Origin: Diphasiastrum complanatum
Taxonomy: Eukaryota > Streptophyta > Lycopodiopsida > Lycopodiales > Lycopodiaceae
Assembly (NCBI GenBank): GCA_029204225.1
Contig: MU831911.1
Span: 1 to 64,000 of the forward strand
Reading direction: 5' to 3'
DNA length: 64,000 nucleotides
Position 1 is the stretch's first letter. Each line of letters begins with the position of its first letter. Both the position numbers and the translations under genes were made by a program. Below, piece after piece: positions 23,845 to 33,999 of the stretch. Under the pieces are notes generated by a model. It searched no databases, was not told where the DNA came from, and saw nothing but the letters and a program-made list of their open reading frames with translations.

Positions 23845-24441
23845 ATTAGGCGGCCAAATGTGCAGGTTTTGCCAGATTTAGAAGAGATTTGTGGGCGAGT
23901 TTGCTTTTGTAGCATTCCAATCAAGTTTCTAGCTAAAAATCTTGTTGATTTATGTGTAGAAATTGGATCTTTGTGATCAAAACATCATTTGTATGCATTT
24001 CAATTGAAGTAGGGCGAATTCCCTCTGTACTTATCAGAATAAGGAGACAAAAATTGTTTTGGAAAGAGGGAGATGCAAGATCCAACAAGATCCTATTAGT
24101 TTTCCATTCTAGCATATAGTTTTTTGATTCAATTTCTTGCTTCTTCATGTCAAAAACTTCAAAATTGATGTAACCCTCTGATTTTCAGTTTGCTGAATGA
24201 TTCAAGAGTGTATTTCAATCTTAGGAGTGAGGGAAAAGCAAGTATATTGAGGTTTGGTCTTGGTTTGATCAAGAAATCATAAAACTAGTGGCTAAAATTA
24301 AGGAAAAAGTGAGGAAAAGAGAGAAAAAGTAAGGTTTTAGGTTCCAAATCTTTGTGATTTCTTCTTGTGTTTCATTTGTTGATTCAAGAGAGTGCTTAGT
24401 GCATTGGAACAGGTCAAAGATCAGAGATCAATCATTGCAAC

Positions 24442-27400
24442 ATGGCTACAAATGGAGGCTACATGTTGGAAAGCAATGATAGGCTTACCTCCCTCAACTA
24501 TTCTACTTGGAAAGTAAGGATGGAGTCTTTGCTTGAGATGAATGAGTTGATGGATATTGTTGTAGGTGTGGAGGAGAGACCTTTGGCACCTCAAGAACAA
24601 TTGAGGTATGACAAGAGGGCAAAGAAAGCCCTTCACATGATCAAGATGAATGTGACAAATGAGCTTATCAAAGAGGTTGGTAAGTGCACATCATCTAGTG
24701 AAGCTTGGGAAGCCTTGAAGAAGGTTTATGAATCCAAGTCTACTTCTAGAGTGTTGACTTTAAGAAGGCAAATCTTTTCTTGTATGCAAAAGAAGAGTGA
24801 GAATGGACATGCTTTTGTTTTGAGAGTTAAAGCATTGAATGATGAGTTAGCATGCATTAATGATGGCATAAATAATGAGGAGCTTGTTCAAGTGATTCTC
24901 AATGGCTTGTTGGATGATCATGCTAATCTTGTTCAAAGTTATGCTATCCAAAAATGTTTACCAAGTGTTGGAGACTTGCAAGAGGTCTTGTTGGCTGAAG
25001 AATTCAGGTTGCAAGCAAGAGTGGGAGCATCTTCTACATCTCAAGGAGGAGAAGAGGAGGCAATGTTCTCTAAAGGCAAGTTCAAGGGCAAAGGTAAAAG
25101 CAATTGGTCTAAAGGGCAAGACCAAGGTGAGCACTCTACTTTTGGCAAAAAGAAGGATAGATCTAAGCTAAAATGTTTCTATTGTGGAGTCAAAGGGCAT
25201 TTTGCTAGTGATTGTTTTAAGAAAAAGAGGGATCAAGGGGAAAAGCAAACCAATCTAACTATTGATGAGGGTGGGGATGAGCTTCTTTCAAATGATGCTT
25301 TTGTTATGTCATCTTGCTTGTTGGCTAATCATGGAGACATTGATCCTTGGTGGATTGATAGTGGAGCCACTTCTCATATGACATATCATAAAGAGTATTT
25401 TTCATCTTTAATGGCATTTGATGGTGATAGGAAGGTAATCTATACCGCAAATGATGGTGAGTGTGCAATCAAGGGGATTGGCACAATTCCTATTTCACTT
25501 TCTACAAATAGGAATATAGAATTGAAAGATGTTTTGCTCATTCCATCCATTACCAAGAACTTACTTAGTGTAAGCCAAATGCTTGACAAAGGATTCAAAG
25601 TTGAGTTTGATGGTGATGCTTGCTTGATCAAAAAGGGGTGTAGTATCATTGCAAAAGGGAAAAGGCAAGGGAAATTGTTCAAGCTTGATGCATGTGTTGT
25701 TGCTAACCAAGTTGGATGCATGGCAAATGAACAAATGTCAATTCAAGAGGTATGGCATAAAAGGATGGGACATCTCAACTACAAGGCCTTGGAGGTAATA
25801 GCCAAAAAGGAGGTAGTAAGGGGACTTCCCAAGTCTCTTACTTGCTTGAATCATGTTTGTGAAGAATGTGCTTTGTCTAAATCACATAGATTGCCATATA
25901 CTAGATCTATATCTAGATCTAAGATGCCTTTTTCTCTCTTGCATTCGGATATTCATGGTGTTACTACAATTAGCAATGGAGGTGCTAAGATGTATGTAAC
26001 TTTCATTGATGATTTTAGTAGATTTTGTTGGGTTTATCTACTAAAGAGCAAGGATGAGGTGTTTGATGTGTTTGTCAAGTTCAAAGTTGCTATTGAGACT
26101 CAATTTACAACCAAAATCAAATGCTTGAGGAGCGACAATGGTGGTGAATACATTTCTAACAAATTCAAAGCCTTTTGCGATGAGCATGGGATCAAGAGGG
26201 AGTACACATGTCCAAGAACACCACAACAAAATGGAGTGGCCGAGAGGAAGAATAGAACCTTGTGTGAGAGTGCAAAGGCAATGAGATTGAATGCTAATCT
26301 TCCTAAACCTTTTTGGAGTGATGCTTTGTTGTGTGCAAATTTCCTATGCAATAGATGGCCAAGTGTTGTATTGGAAGGAAAAACCCCTTTTGAAGCTTTG
26401 TTTGGTACGAAGCCTAATGTCAAGTTTCTAAGAACTTTTGGATGCATTTGCTACTTCAACATTACTCTTGATGATAGAACTAAGGAGGATCCATCTTCAA
26501 GAAAGGGCATTTTTGTTGGTTATAGTGAAGTAAGCAAAGCATATAGGATTTATGTTCCTTCAATCAAGAAAGTGTTCACAAGTAGGGATGTCATTTTTGA
26601 TGAAAGTAACATTCCAAAAGTTGTTTCAAGTGATGATGGTGTTGTTGCAACTAATGTGCTTGATGACAATGGAGTTGATGACACATTGGATGTGGATGTT
26701 GAAGAAGCCTCTTCAAGTCAAATTCCAAGGAGAACTCCAAGGCATAAAGTGAAACCCTCAAGGCTCACTTATGATGGCAAAGGTAAGCAAGTGGTGGATG
26801 GATCCAACTATGCTTTCCTAACTTCTTTTGATGTACCTTCATGTGTAGATGAAGCAAGGCAAGAAGAGGAATGGATCCAAGCAATGGATCTTGAGTTTGA
26901 AGCACTTATGAAGAACAACACATGGAGATTGGTGGAGCTTCCAAAGGGCAAAAGTGCAATTGGATGCAAATGGATCTTCAAGGTAAAGACAAATCAAGAT
27001 GGATCTATCAACAAGTTGAAGGCAAGGTTGGTGGCTAAAGGTTATGCTCAAGAGCATGGCATTGACTATGAGGAAACCTTTGCACCCGTGGCAAAGATGG
27101 TGAGCATAAGAGTAATCATTTCCCTTGCAACTCTTTATGGATGGGATCTTTGGCAATTAGACATTTCTAATGCTTTCTTGAATGGTGATCTTGAAGAGGA
27201 AGTCTACATGGAGCAACCCGAGAGCTATGTTTCTCATAGCAAGCCTAATCATGTGTGTTTTCTACAAAAAAGTTTGTATGGTCTTAAGCAAGCACCAAGG
27301 AGTTGGTATGCTAGGCTTAACTCTTTTCTACTTTCTCAAAACTTCACTATGAGTGAGTATGATCATTCACTTTACTTTAGAATTAGTGCTAATGATGTTA

Positions 27401-28392
27401 CAATCCTTCTAATTTATGTGGATGACATTATTTTAAGTGGAGGGAACAAGGAAGATATAGAAGATATCAAGAAAGCACTAAAAAAGGAATTTGAAGTGCA
27501 TGATCTTGGTCTTTTGAGCTATATCTTAGGAATAGAAGTAATTAGAACTTCTCAAATCACTTTTATTTCACAAGAGAAGTATGCTATTTCTATTCTCAAT
27601 AGATTTCATATGGTAGATGCAAATCCTATTGATACACCTATGGAATCACATGTAAAGCTAACTATAAGAGGTAATGAAAGATCCTTCGAGGACATTACTC
27701 TCTATAGGAAGCTAATAGGTTCTCTTATATATCTAACCATCACAAGACCTGATTTATCTTATTGTGTTGGTAGATTAAGCCAATTCATGCAAGATCCTAG
27801 CATAGAACATTGGAAACTAGGAAAGAGGATCTTGAGATACATCTCGGGAACAAAAGATTTTGGCATTGTTTATAGAGGCTCATCACCTAACTTATTTGGT
27901 TTTTCAGATTCAGATTTTGCAGGAGACCTTATGGATAGAAAATCCATAAATGCACATGCTATTTTCATAGGTGATGGAGCTATCTCATGGATGTCGAAGA
28001 AACAAGCAACTATATCACTTTCTTCTAGTGAGGCCGAGTACAAAGCTTTGACATCATGCACAAAGGAGATGGTGTGGATCAAGAGGATGATTATGGAGCT
28101 TCATTTGCTGGATTTTTCAGAGAGTCCAATCATCTTTTGTGACAACCTTTCAGCCCAAAGTCTAGCAAGCAATCCGGTTTTCCATGCAAGGAGCAAACAT
28201 ATCGAGGTGGCTTACCATTTTGTGAGAGAACAAGTGTTGGCAAAAGAGATCAAGCTTGAACATGTCCCATCAAAGGAATGTGTGGCTGATATCTTTACCA
28301 AAGCATTGGGAAAGGACTTATTTTTCAAGCATAGAACAAGTCTTGGTGTACTTTCTAAATCTATGCTAAAACTAGTTGAAGAGGGAGTGTGA
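24442..28392 (+). CDS. Intact copia gag-pol polyprotein (element E)
   Basis: A single frame of 1316 codons encodes all activities for copia retrotransposition in virus-like particles. Gag occupies about residues 1-240. The CCHC knuckle CFYCGVKGHFASDC is at about 244-257. Protease has WWIDSGATSHMT from 303, with catalytic Asp 306. GAG-pre-integrase has HKRMGHLNYKAL and CEECALSKSHRLPY. Integrase has D503 (HSDIHG), D565 (RSDNGGEY) and E601 (NGVAERKNRTL), spaced as DD35E. Reverse transcriptase has D907 (QLDISNAFLNGDL) and YVDD at 992-995. RNase H has D1156 (SDSDFAGD) and E1197 (SSSEAEYKAL). The start MATNGGYMLESNDR matches the start of D's gag. Gag and pol are fused without a stop, so their ratio must be set some other way. 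The TGA stop lies in the 3' LTR. Confidence 0.97.
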   Translation: MATNGGYMLESNDRLTSLNYSTWKVRMESLLEMNELMDIVVGVEERPLAPQEQLRYDKRAKKALHMIKMNVTNELIKEVGKCTSSSEAWEALKKVYESKSTSRVLTLRRQIFSCMQKKSENGHAFVLRVKALNDELACINDGINNEELVQVILNGLLDDHANLVQSYAIQKCLPSVGDLQEVLLAEEFRLQARVGASSTSQGGEEEAMFSKGKFKGKGKSNWSKGQDQGEHSTFGKKKDRSKLKCFYCGVKGHFASDCFKKKRDQGEKQTNLTIDEGGDELLSNDAFVMSSCLLANHGDIDPWWIDSGATSHMTYHKEYFSSLMAFDGDRKVIYTANDGECAIKGIGTIPISLSTNRNIELKDVLLIPSITKNLLSVSQMLDKGFKVEFDGDACLIKKGCSIIAKGKRQGKLFKLDACVVANQVGCMANEQMSIQEVWHKRMGHLNYKALEVIAKKEVVRGLPKSLTCLNHVCEECALSKSHRLPYTRSISRSKMPFSLLHSDIHGVTTISNGGAKMYVTFIDDFSRFCWVYLLKSKDEVFDVFVKFKVAIETQFTTKIKCLRSDNGGEYISNKFKAFCDEHGIKREYTCPRTPQQNGVAERKNRTLCESAKAMRLNANLPKPFWSDALLCANFLCNRWPSVVLEGKTPFEALFGTKPNVKFLRTFGCICYFNITLDDRTKEDPSSRKGIFVGYSEVSKAYRIYVPSIKKVFTSRDVIFDESNIPKVVSSDDGVVATNVLDDNGVDDTLDVDVEEASSSQIPRRTPRHKVKPSRLTYDGKGKQVVDGSNYAFLTSFDVPSCVDEARQEEEWIQAMDLEFEALMKNNTWRLVELPKGKSAIGCKWIFKVKTNQDGSINKLKARLVAKGYAQEHGIDYEETFAPVAKMVSIRVIISLATLYGWDLWQLDISNAFLNGDLEEEVYMEQPESYVSHSKPNHVCFLQKSLYGLKQAPRSWYARLNSFLLSQNFTMSEYDHSLYFRISANDVTILLIYVDDIILSGGNKEDIEDIKKALKKEFEVHDLGLLSYILGIEVIRTSQITFISQEKYAISILNRFHMVDANPIDTPMESHVKLTIRGNERSFEDITLYRKLIGSLIYLTITRPDLSYCVGRLSQFMQDPSIEHWKLGKRILRYISGTKDFGIVYRGSSPNLFGFSDSDFAGDLMDRKSINAHAIFIGDGAISWMSKKQATISLSSSEAEYKALTSCTKEMVWIKRMIMELHLLDFSESPIIFCDNLSAQSLASNPVFHARSKHIEVAYHFVREQVLAKEIKLEHVPSKECVADIFTKALGKDLFFKHRTSLGVLSKSMLKLVEEGV
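28378..28387 (+). other. Polypurine tract of element E
   Basis: GAAGAGGGAG just before the 3' LTR; it is also translated as the end of pol. Confidence 0.88.
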
Positions 28393-29040
28393 AAAATTGT
28401 CAACTAGTAGTATTTTCCTAACTTGAGATTTTGTAGGCCTATGGCCAAATAAAAGTTAGAGATAGGTTCATACATGTATGTAGAGGCCCAAAGTATGTGT
28501 ACACTACTTTTGAGGTCACATTAATTAGAGGAGGTCGAGTGTGGAGCTCTTCTATTGGCTCATAATTTGGTGCATTCCTATTTGACCAAATTTCTAGGTA
28601 TATGGGTGAATCCTATTGGACCCCAATTTTAGCCTATCATAAGACAAGTGGCCAAGAGGCACTATGGCTGCTATAAATAGCCATCTCCACGAGTATGTAC
28701 ACATCTCATTTTCATTCTATTGAATGAATGTTATGCTCTTTGAAGGTCCATCTTCTTCTCTCTCACTTTTTTGTTCATATCTTGCATTCTAGCCACTAGA
28801 ATTGTGATTTCTTTGTTGCTATGGCTTCACACGTGTGAAATGCAGGTTGTAGGCTCTGAAGTACGGACAGGGACAGCAAGTTTCTGTTTGTGGAAGCTTA
28901 TGATCAGATTTTGATGTTTAGTTGATGTTTAGTATGCTTAACATCACAATTTCTATCATTTTTTCAATCTAGATGTGCATAACTTCCATGGCCAAGATCT
29001 TTATGAAACTTTAGCATCTTTTGGATCTGAGTTTTTCACA
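28388..29040 (+). repeat. 3' LTR of element E
   Basis: 653 bp, apparently identical to the 5' LTR. TATA box at 28671-28680; palindrome TTCACACGTGTGAA at 28826-28839. Confidence 0.96.
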
Positions 29041-30906
29041 ATTAGCATGTAGTCTCATTTCCTTGGCACATTCACAAAGGGTTCTATTCTTCCTCTCGGC
29101 CACTCCATTCTGTTGTGGAGTCCTAGGACTAGACATCTCCCTCTTAATCCCATGTGCTATACAAAAGTCTTTGAACCTATTTGAGGTGTATTCCCCTCCA
29201 TTATCAGATCTTAAGCATTTGATCTTTGTATTGAATTGGTTTTCCATTTCATTCTTGAACTTGACAAATGCAGCAAACACTTCATCCTTACTTTTAAGAA
29301 GATAGATCCAAGTATACCTACTAAAGTCATCAATGAAAGTTGCATACATCTTTGCCCCACCATTGCTAGTTGTACTAGAAGAATGAATATCAGAATGCAC
29401 AAGTTGAAAAGCTTCTTTAGATCTAGAAGTAGATCTAGAATAAGCAAGTCTATGAGATTTGGACAAGGCACAATGTTCACAAACACTATTGTTTGCAACA
29501 AGACTTTTAGGGAGACCAAGAACAAGCTCTTTCTTTGCCATTACCTCCAAAGATTTGAAGTTGGGATGGCCCAACCTCTTGTGCCAAACTTCTTGGTTTG
29601 TCAATTGCTCCCTAGCCATACATCCTTCATGATTAGAGATCACACATGCATCAAGCTTGAAAAGTTTACCATGCCTCCTACCTTGAGCAATCAAGGATCC
29701 ACATTTACTTATCAAACATGCATCTCCAATGAACTCCACATCAAGTCCTTTGTCAATCATTTGACTTACACTAAGCAAATTCTTAGTGATTGAAGGAATG
29801 TACAAAACATTTTCAAGATTTGCTTTCCTATTTGTTGAAAGGGAAATAGGAATAGTGCCTATGCCTTTGATGTCACATTGACCATCATTTGCAGTGTAGA
29901 TGATGTTACCTTCTCCCTCATAAGACAATAAGGATGTAAAGTATTCCTTATGTCTTGTCATGTGAGATGAGGCTCCACTATCAATCCACCAAGGATCATT
30001 ATCATCTATGTTGGCTAACAAACTTGAAGTCATAACAAGTGATTCACATGTGTTATGTTCTTCCTCATCTATTGTAAGATTTTCTTGCCTCTCTCCTTGC
30101 TCTCTTTTCTTCTTATAACATTCATTTGCAAAATGACCTTTTATCCCACAATAAAAGCACTTGAACTTTGACTTATTGTTCTTAGTAGAAGAGGAAGAGG
30201 AAGAGTGATCATCATGATCAAAGTTACCACCTTTGGACCATTTCCCTTTGCCTTTACCTTTGCCCTTGAATTTGTCTTTTGTGAAGAAAGCCTCTTCACC
30301 TCCACCTTGCAAGGATGCACCATCAAGCTTTGATTGCAACCTATGTTCTTCAGCCAATAAGATTTCTTGCAAGTCAACCACACTTGGCAAGACTCTTTGA
30401 ATGGCAAAACTTTGCACAAGGTTAGCATGTTCATTTAGCAAACCATTCAACATAACTTGGACTATTTCACCATCTTTTATGTTCTCATCAATGCATGCTA
30501 AATCATCACTTAGGGACTTAACTCTCAAGATAAATGCATGAGCACTTTCACCCTCTCTTTGCCTACTAGAAAATATTTGTCTCCTTAGGGTCAATACCCT
30601 AGATGTGGACTTTGATTCAAAGAGCTTCTTTAAGGCATTCCATGCCTCACTTGCACTTTGACACTTTCCAACTTCCTTGAGAAGTTCATTTGTAACATTC
30701 ATTTTAATGATATGAAGAGCCCTTTTGGCCTTCTTATCAAACCTTTGTTGCTCTTGAAGTGTGAGAGGTCTCTCTTCAATTTCTGCAACTATGTCCATGA
30801 GTTCATTCAACTCAAGTAAGGACTCCATCCTCACTTTCCAAGTAGAGTAGTTTGATGAACTCAACCTTTCACTAGACTCTAGCATGATCCCACCATTGGA
30901 AGCCAT
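29041..30906 (-). pseudogene. gag-pol of element D, N-terminal half
   Basis: Begins ATG at 30906 (MASNGGIMLESSERLSSSNY). It carries gag, a CCHC knuckle (CFYCGIKGHFANEC), protease (WWIDSGASSHMTRHKEY), GAG-pre-integrase (VWHKRLGHPNFKSL) and integrase through HSDIHSS, RSDNGGEYTSN and NGVAERKNRTLCECA, then meets element E. The part up to 29041 is 1866 bases, exactly 622 codons, and the far half (23174-21087) is 2088 bases, exactly 696 codons. D therefore had an undamaged frame of about 1317 codons before E landed. As it stands the gene is cut in two. Confidence 0.93.
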
Positions 30907-31943
30907 GATTCTAATGTTTCTTCAACTTTTAGGTTCTGTCCTAAAGCACTTAGCACTCACTTTTCTCTCAACAAATGATAGATAAAGAGATCTATGAAGA
31001 TTTAGGACCCTAAAACACTTCTATCTTGAACCTAGATGGTTTCCAAGCATAGAAAGGAAGATTGAAACACATGCAACACTTTGCACACACTAAGAATGGA
31101 TTACAAAATCAAACCAACCTGAACACACTCTTGCTTAAGCTCTCAAACTTTCCAGCAAGTGACCAAATCAAGTTATGGTGTGAAGAGTTACTTGCATTCT
31201 TAGAAAATACCCAAAACTAGGATGCCAAGATTACCTAGTAATGAACAAACTTGATCAACATATGATCAACACACTAAGATATTGATTCAACCTGTAAAAC
31301 CACATGTAAACCACACTTCTAAAAGTTTATAAACTCCAGCAAGTGATAAATACAAGATTTAGAGGTGAATGAATGAGCACACTTAGTGAATCACAAGACT
31401 AGCTTCACTATCTTGTCAAATCTTGGTGTTTAGATGTAGATCTAAGATCACTTCACATGAGAATGTTCCTCAACCTGTTAAGAACCTGAAAACACACTTG
31501 CATAATGGTTAACACCTTCCAGCAAATGCTCCAATCAAATTACATAAGGAGAGTTACTTACATGCTCAACAAAGTACACCAAAAATTATGCCAAAATTGA
31601 TGACAATCTTTACAATATGCTCTTCACAATGGAGCTTACAATATGTTTACCCAAAAAAGGGGATCTTTCATCCAAATAGGATTGAAAAGAACATTGTTAG
31701 TATTGAATATGCACAAGCCTCACAATCACAAATGATTAAGTGTTATGATCTGATCCAAAATAGTTTCTTTTCAGCCTCTGATCTTCAATAGACCTGAAAT
31801 ATGCTTTTGATCCACAAGTTCAACTCACAAAACAAAGGTTAGTAAGATTTGATCAACAAAGCAATGCAAAATCATGCTAGAACTTGATCAAACATCCAAA
31901 TATCACCAAAAATGGAATACTTACTGTAAATAGAAGCCAACCA
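30907..31943 (-). other. 5' untranslated leader of element D
   Basis: About 1 kb between the primer-binding site and the gag start, AT-rich and without coding similarity. Repeated phrases such as AAATCAAATTA and CCAGCAAGTGA occur, and the start-proximal part resembles the leader of E. It is longer than E's leader (about 600 bp). Confidence 0.6.
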
Positions 31944-31955
31944 GCTCTGATACCA
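31944..31955 (-). other. Primer-binding site of element D
   Basis: GCTCTGATACCA on the + strand is the complement of TGGTATCAGAGC and directly adjoins the 5' LTR of D. Confidence 0.92.
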
Positions 31956-32610
31956 TGTGAAAAATACAGATCCTAAGTGGATCTAAACTCCAAGATCATT
32001 GGCTTGAATGCTTGCACTCCAAACTACATAAGCTAGGAATTGGCAACACATTCTATGCTACCTAGAATGCAAAGAACTTGATCAAAAAGCATTTATCACA
32101 AATGGAAACTTCCATAAACATCAAGTGCGGCCCAAAATAACATTATACAGTCCATAATACATCAGCCTATCACTTTTGGAAAGCACCTAAGATCATACAC
32201 AATAGCTTGAAGACAATACACACAACAATGCTCTCAATGGAGGAAGAAACAATGACAATGATCTATTGATCTCAATGAAGCATACAAAAGGTTTCTCCAA
32301 CCTGTTCTCCATGACTTCCCTACTATTTATGGATGAGGAAGATGACTCTCTCTCCTCTCTCTAGAAGGTACTTGACCCTAGATATTCCCTATATAGGAAA
32401 AATAGCTAAAAATGGCTTATATGACCAAAATACATCAAAATGGTCTCATTTTGAAGGGTATGAAGTTTGACACTTCATCATACTGAAAAAATACAGTAAA
32501 TAAAAACATTGTGGCCTGGTTCACACGTGTGAAACTCCAGAACCAAAACTATTTACAATTTTAGCCAATTTAGGCCTCAAACTAGCTAGGAAATGTTGAC
32601 AATTTTCACA
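31956..32610 (-). repeat. 5' LTR of element D
   Basis: 655 bp with about two differences from 20437-21091 (for example ATAACATTA against ATAGCATTA). TTCACACGTGTGAA at 32520-32533. Confidence 0.95.
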
Positions 32611-33299
32611 AAAGATCCTTCATGGATATCACTTTGTTTAGGCAACTTATAGGTTCCTTAATGTGGATCACTATAACTAGACCAGATCTTAGCTTTTGTG
32701 TATGTAGGTTGAGCCAATCCATGCAAAAGCCATTGAATATCCATTGGAAAAAGGCTAAGAGGATTCTAAGATACATCTCAGGTACATTGGATTTTGGGAT
32801 TCTATATAGAGGAGATGTGATTAACCTTCATGCATTTAGTGATTCAGATTTTGCAGGGGACAAAAGGGATAGGAAATCAACTTTCATAGGAGAAGGTGTG
32901 GTTTCATGGCTTTCAAAAAAGCAAGAAACTATATCTCTATCTTCAACCGAGGCCGAGTACAAAGCTTTGACAACCACTACAAAGGAGGTACTTTGGATCA
33001 AGAGATTATTGGTGGAACTAAAGATCATGGATTCAGAGGAGGCACCAATCATCTACAATGACAATATATCAGCCCAACACCTTGCATCTAACCCAATCTT
33101 CCATGCAAGATCTAAGCACATTGAGATATGCCATCACTTTGTGAGAGACATGGTGCAAGCCAAGGAGATTGCTTTGGAGCATGTTCCAAGCAATGAATGT
33201 GTAGCTGATCTACTTACTAAACCACTTCAAAAGACACCTTTTATGAAGTTCAGATCATCACTTGGAGTGATAAGTAAAGCAATGATTGAACCAAGCTAG
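32611..33299 (+). pseudogene. pol of element B, part after D (RNase H)
   Basis: Continues the interrupted pol of B: ITLFRQLIGSLMWITITRPD, the connection RILRYISGTLDFGILY, then RNase H with FSDSDFAGDKRDRKS, SSTEAEYKALTTTTKEVLWI and ARSKHIEICHHFVRD. TAG stops it at 33297-33299, 14 bases short of the LTR, unlike A, D and E where the LTR supplies the stop. A small in-frame deletion before FIGEGVVSWLSKKQ shortens RNase H relative to E. Confidence 0.9.
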
Positions 33300-33304
33300 A
33301 TAGT

Positions 33305-33313
33305 GAGGAGGAG
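33305..33313 (+). other. Polypurine tract of element B
   Basis: GAGGAGGAG just before the 3' LTR of B. Confidence 0.75.
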
Positions 33314-33994
33314 TGTTAAAAATTCACAATTCTAGCTTGACTAGTTTTGGTCATATGACTTGTAAATAGTTAGATGGTCATGATGTGGCTTGTCACACGT
33401 GCCAAATAGCATAGGATTCCATTCATAAGGATGTTCTCAAGTAGACCTAAGTGTTAGAACCTTTGGAATGAGTCCAAATTATGCTTAGATACAAGGGAGA
33501 AAAAATAGGAGCTATTTTTGGTAATTTTTGCATTGTTGAGGGATCTCCAAGATTCCAACCCTAACTTGGTAGGGATGAAAGATCCACCAAAATTAGCATT
33601 AGGGATAGGTTTAGGGCTACTCATACCTGCCCAAAACCGTGATGGATCATGTATATATAGGTGATGATATCTCACCAAAATCAATCAAGCAATTTCATGT
33701 TTTTCTCTCATAATGGTGCAATTGCTCTCTATGTTCATAATTGTTTGAGTACTTGTGATTACTAATGATTACAGGATTGAATGTAGGTCTGGTGTACAGT
33801 ACTCAGACTGTGGGAGGCCGTACTTTCACACGTGTGAAGCCTTCTTCAAGGATTTGGGCCATTTAGTGAGGTTCAAGCATAGATTTTTGATGGATTTTGA
33901 TGGTTCAACTTGTGCTAATCTTATGAAATCATAATCTATTGTTTCCCTCATCATTTCAAGTGTTTTAGGATCCTTATTTGCTATAATTTTTACA
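33314..33994 (+). repeat. 3' LTR of element B
   Basis: 681 bp, about 98.5% identical to 15690-16369. TTCACACGTGTGAA at 33825-33838. Followed by target duplication GACAC. Confidence 0.95.
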
Positions 33995-33999
33995 GACAC

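Larger units (their letters stand above)
23180..29040 (+). mobile_element. Ty1/copia retrotransposon E, intact and very young
   Basis: 5861 bp. The 653-bp LTRs (23180-23832 and 28388-29040) look identical base for base. The target duplication ATTAG is at 23175-23179 and 29041-29045, inside the integrase region of D. TATA box, primer-binding site, one 1316-codon gag-pol and polypurine tract are all present. Identical LTRs mean insertion too recent for substitutions to build up. It is the innermost of the nested set and has every part needed for autonomous movement. Confidence 0.98.
20437..32610 (-). mobile_element. Ty1/copia retrotransposon D (reverse; interrupted by E)
   Basis: LTRs of 655 bp at 20437-21091 and 31956-32610 begin TGTGAAAAATAC and end AATTTTCACA. 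The target duplication AAAGA is at 20432-20436 and 32611-32615, within the pol of element B. The primer-binding site and polypurine tract show minus orientation. Without E and its duplication D is 6308 bp. I see only about two differences between the LTRs. Its gag-pol has no internal damage apart from the E insertion. Confidence 0.97.
15690..33994 (+). mobile_element. Ty1/copia retrotransposon B (interrupted by D and E)
   Basis: LTRs of 680 and 681 bp (15690-16369, 33314-33994) begin TGTTAAAAATTC and end ATTTTTACA. The target duplication is GACAC at 15685-15689 and 33995-33999, placed inside the CACTA transposase gene. Removing D (12174 bp plus 5-bp duplication) leaves about 6.1 kb. I count about eight substitutions and two indels between the LTRs (about 98.5% identical), making B the oldest member of the nest. 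gag-pol is broken by several frameshifts and a stop as well as by D. Confidence 0.97.
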
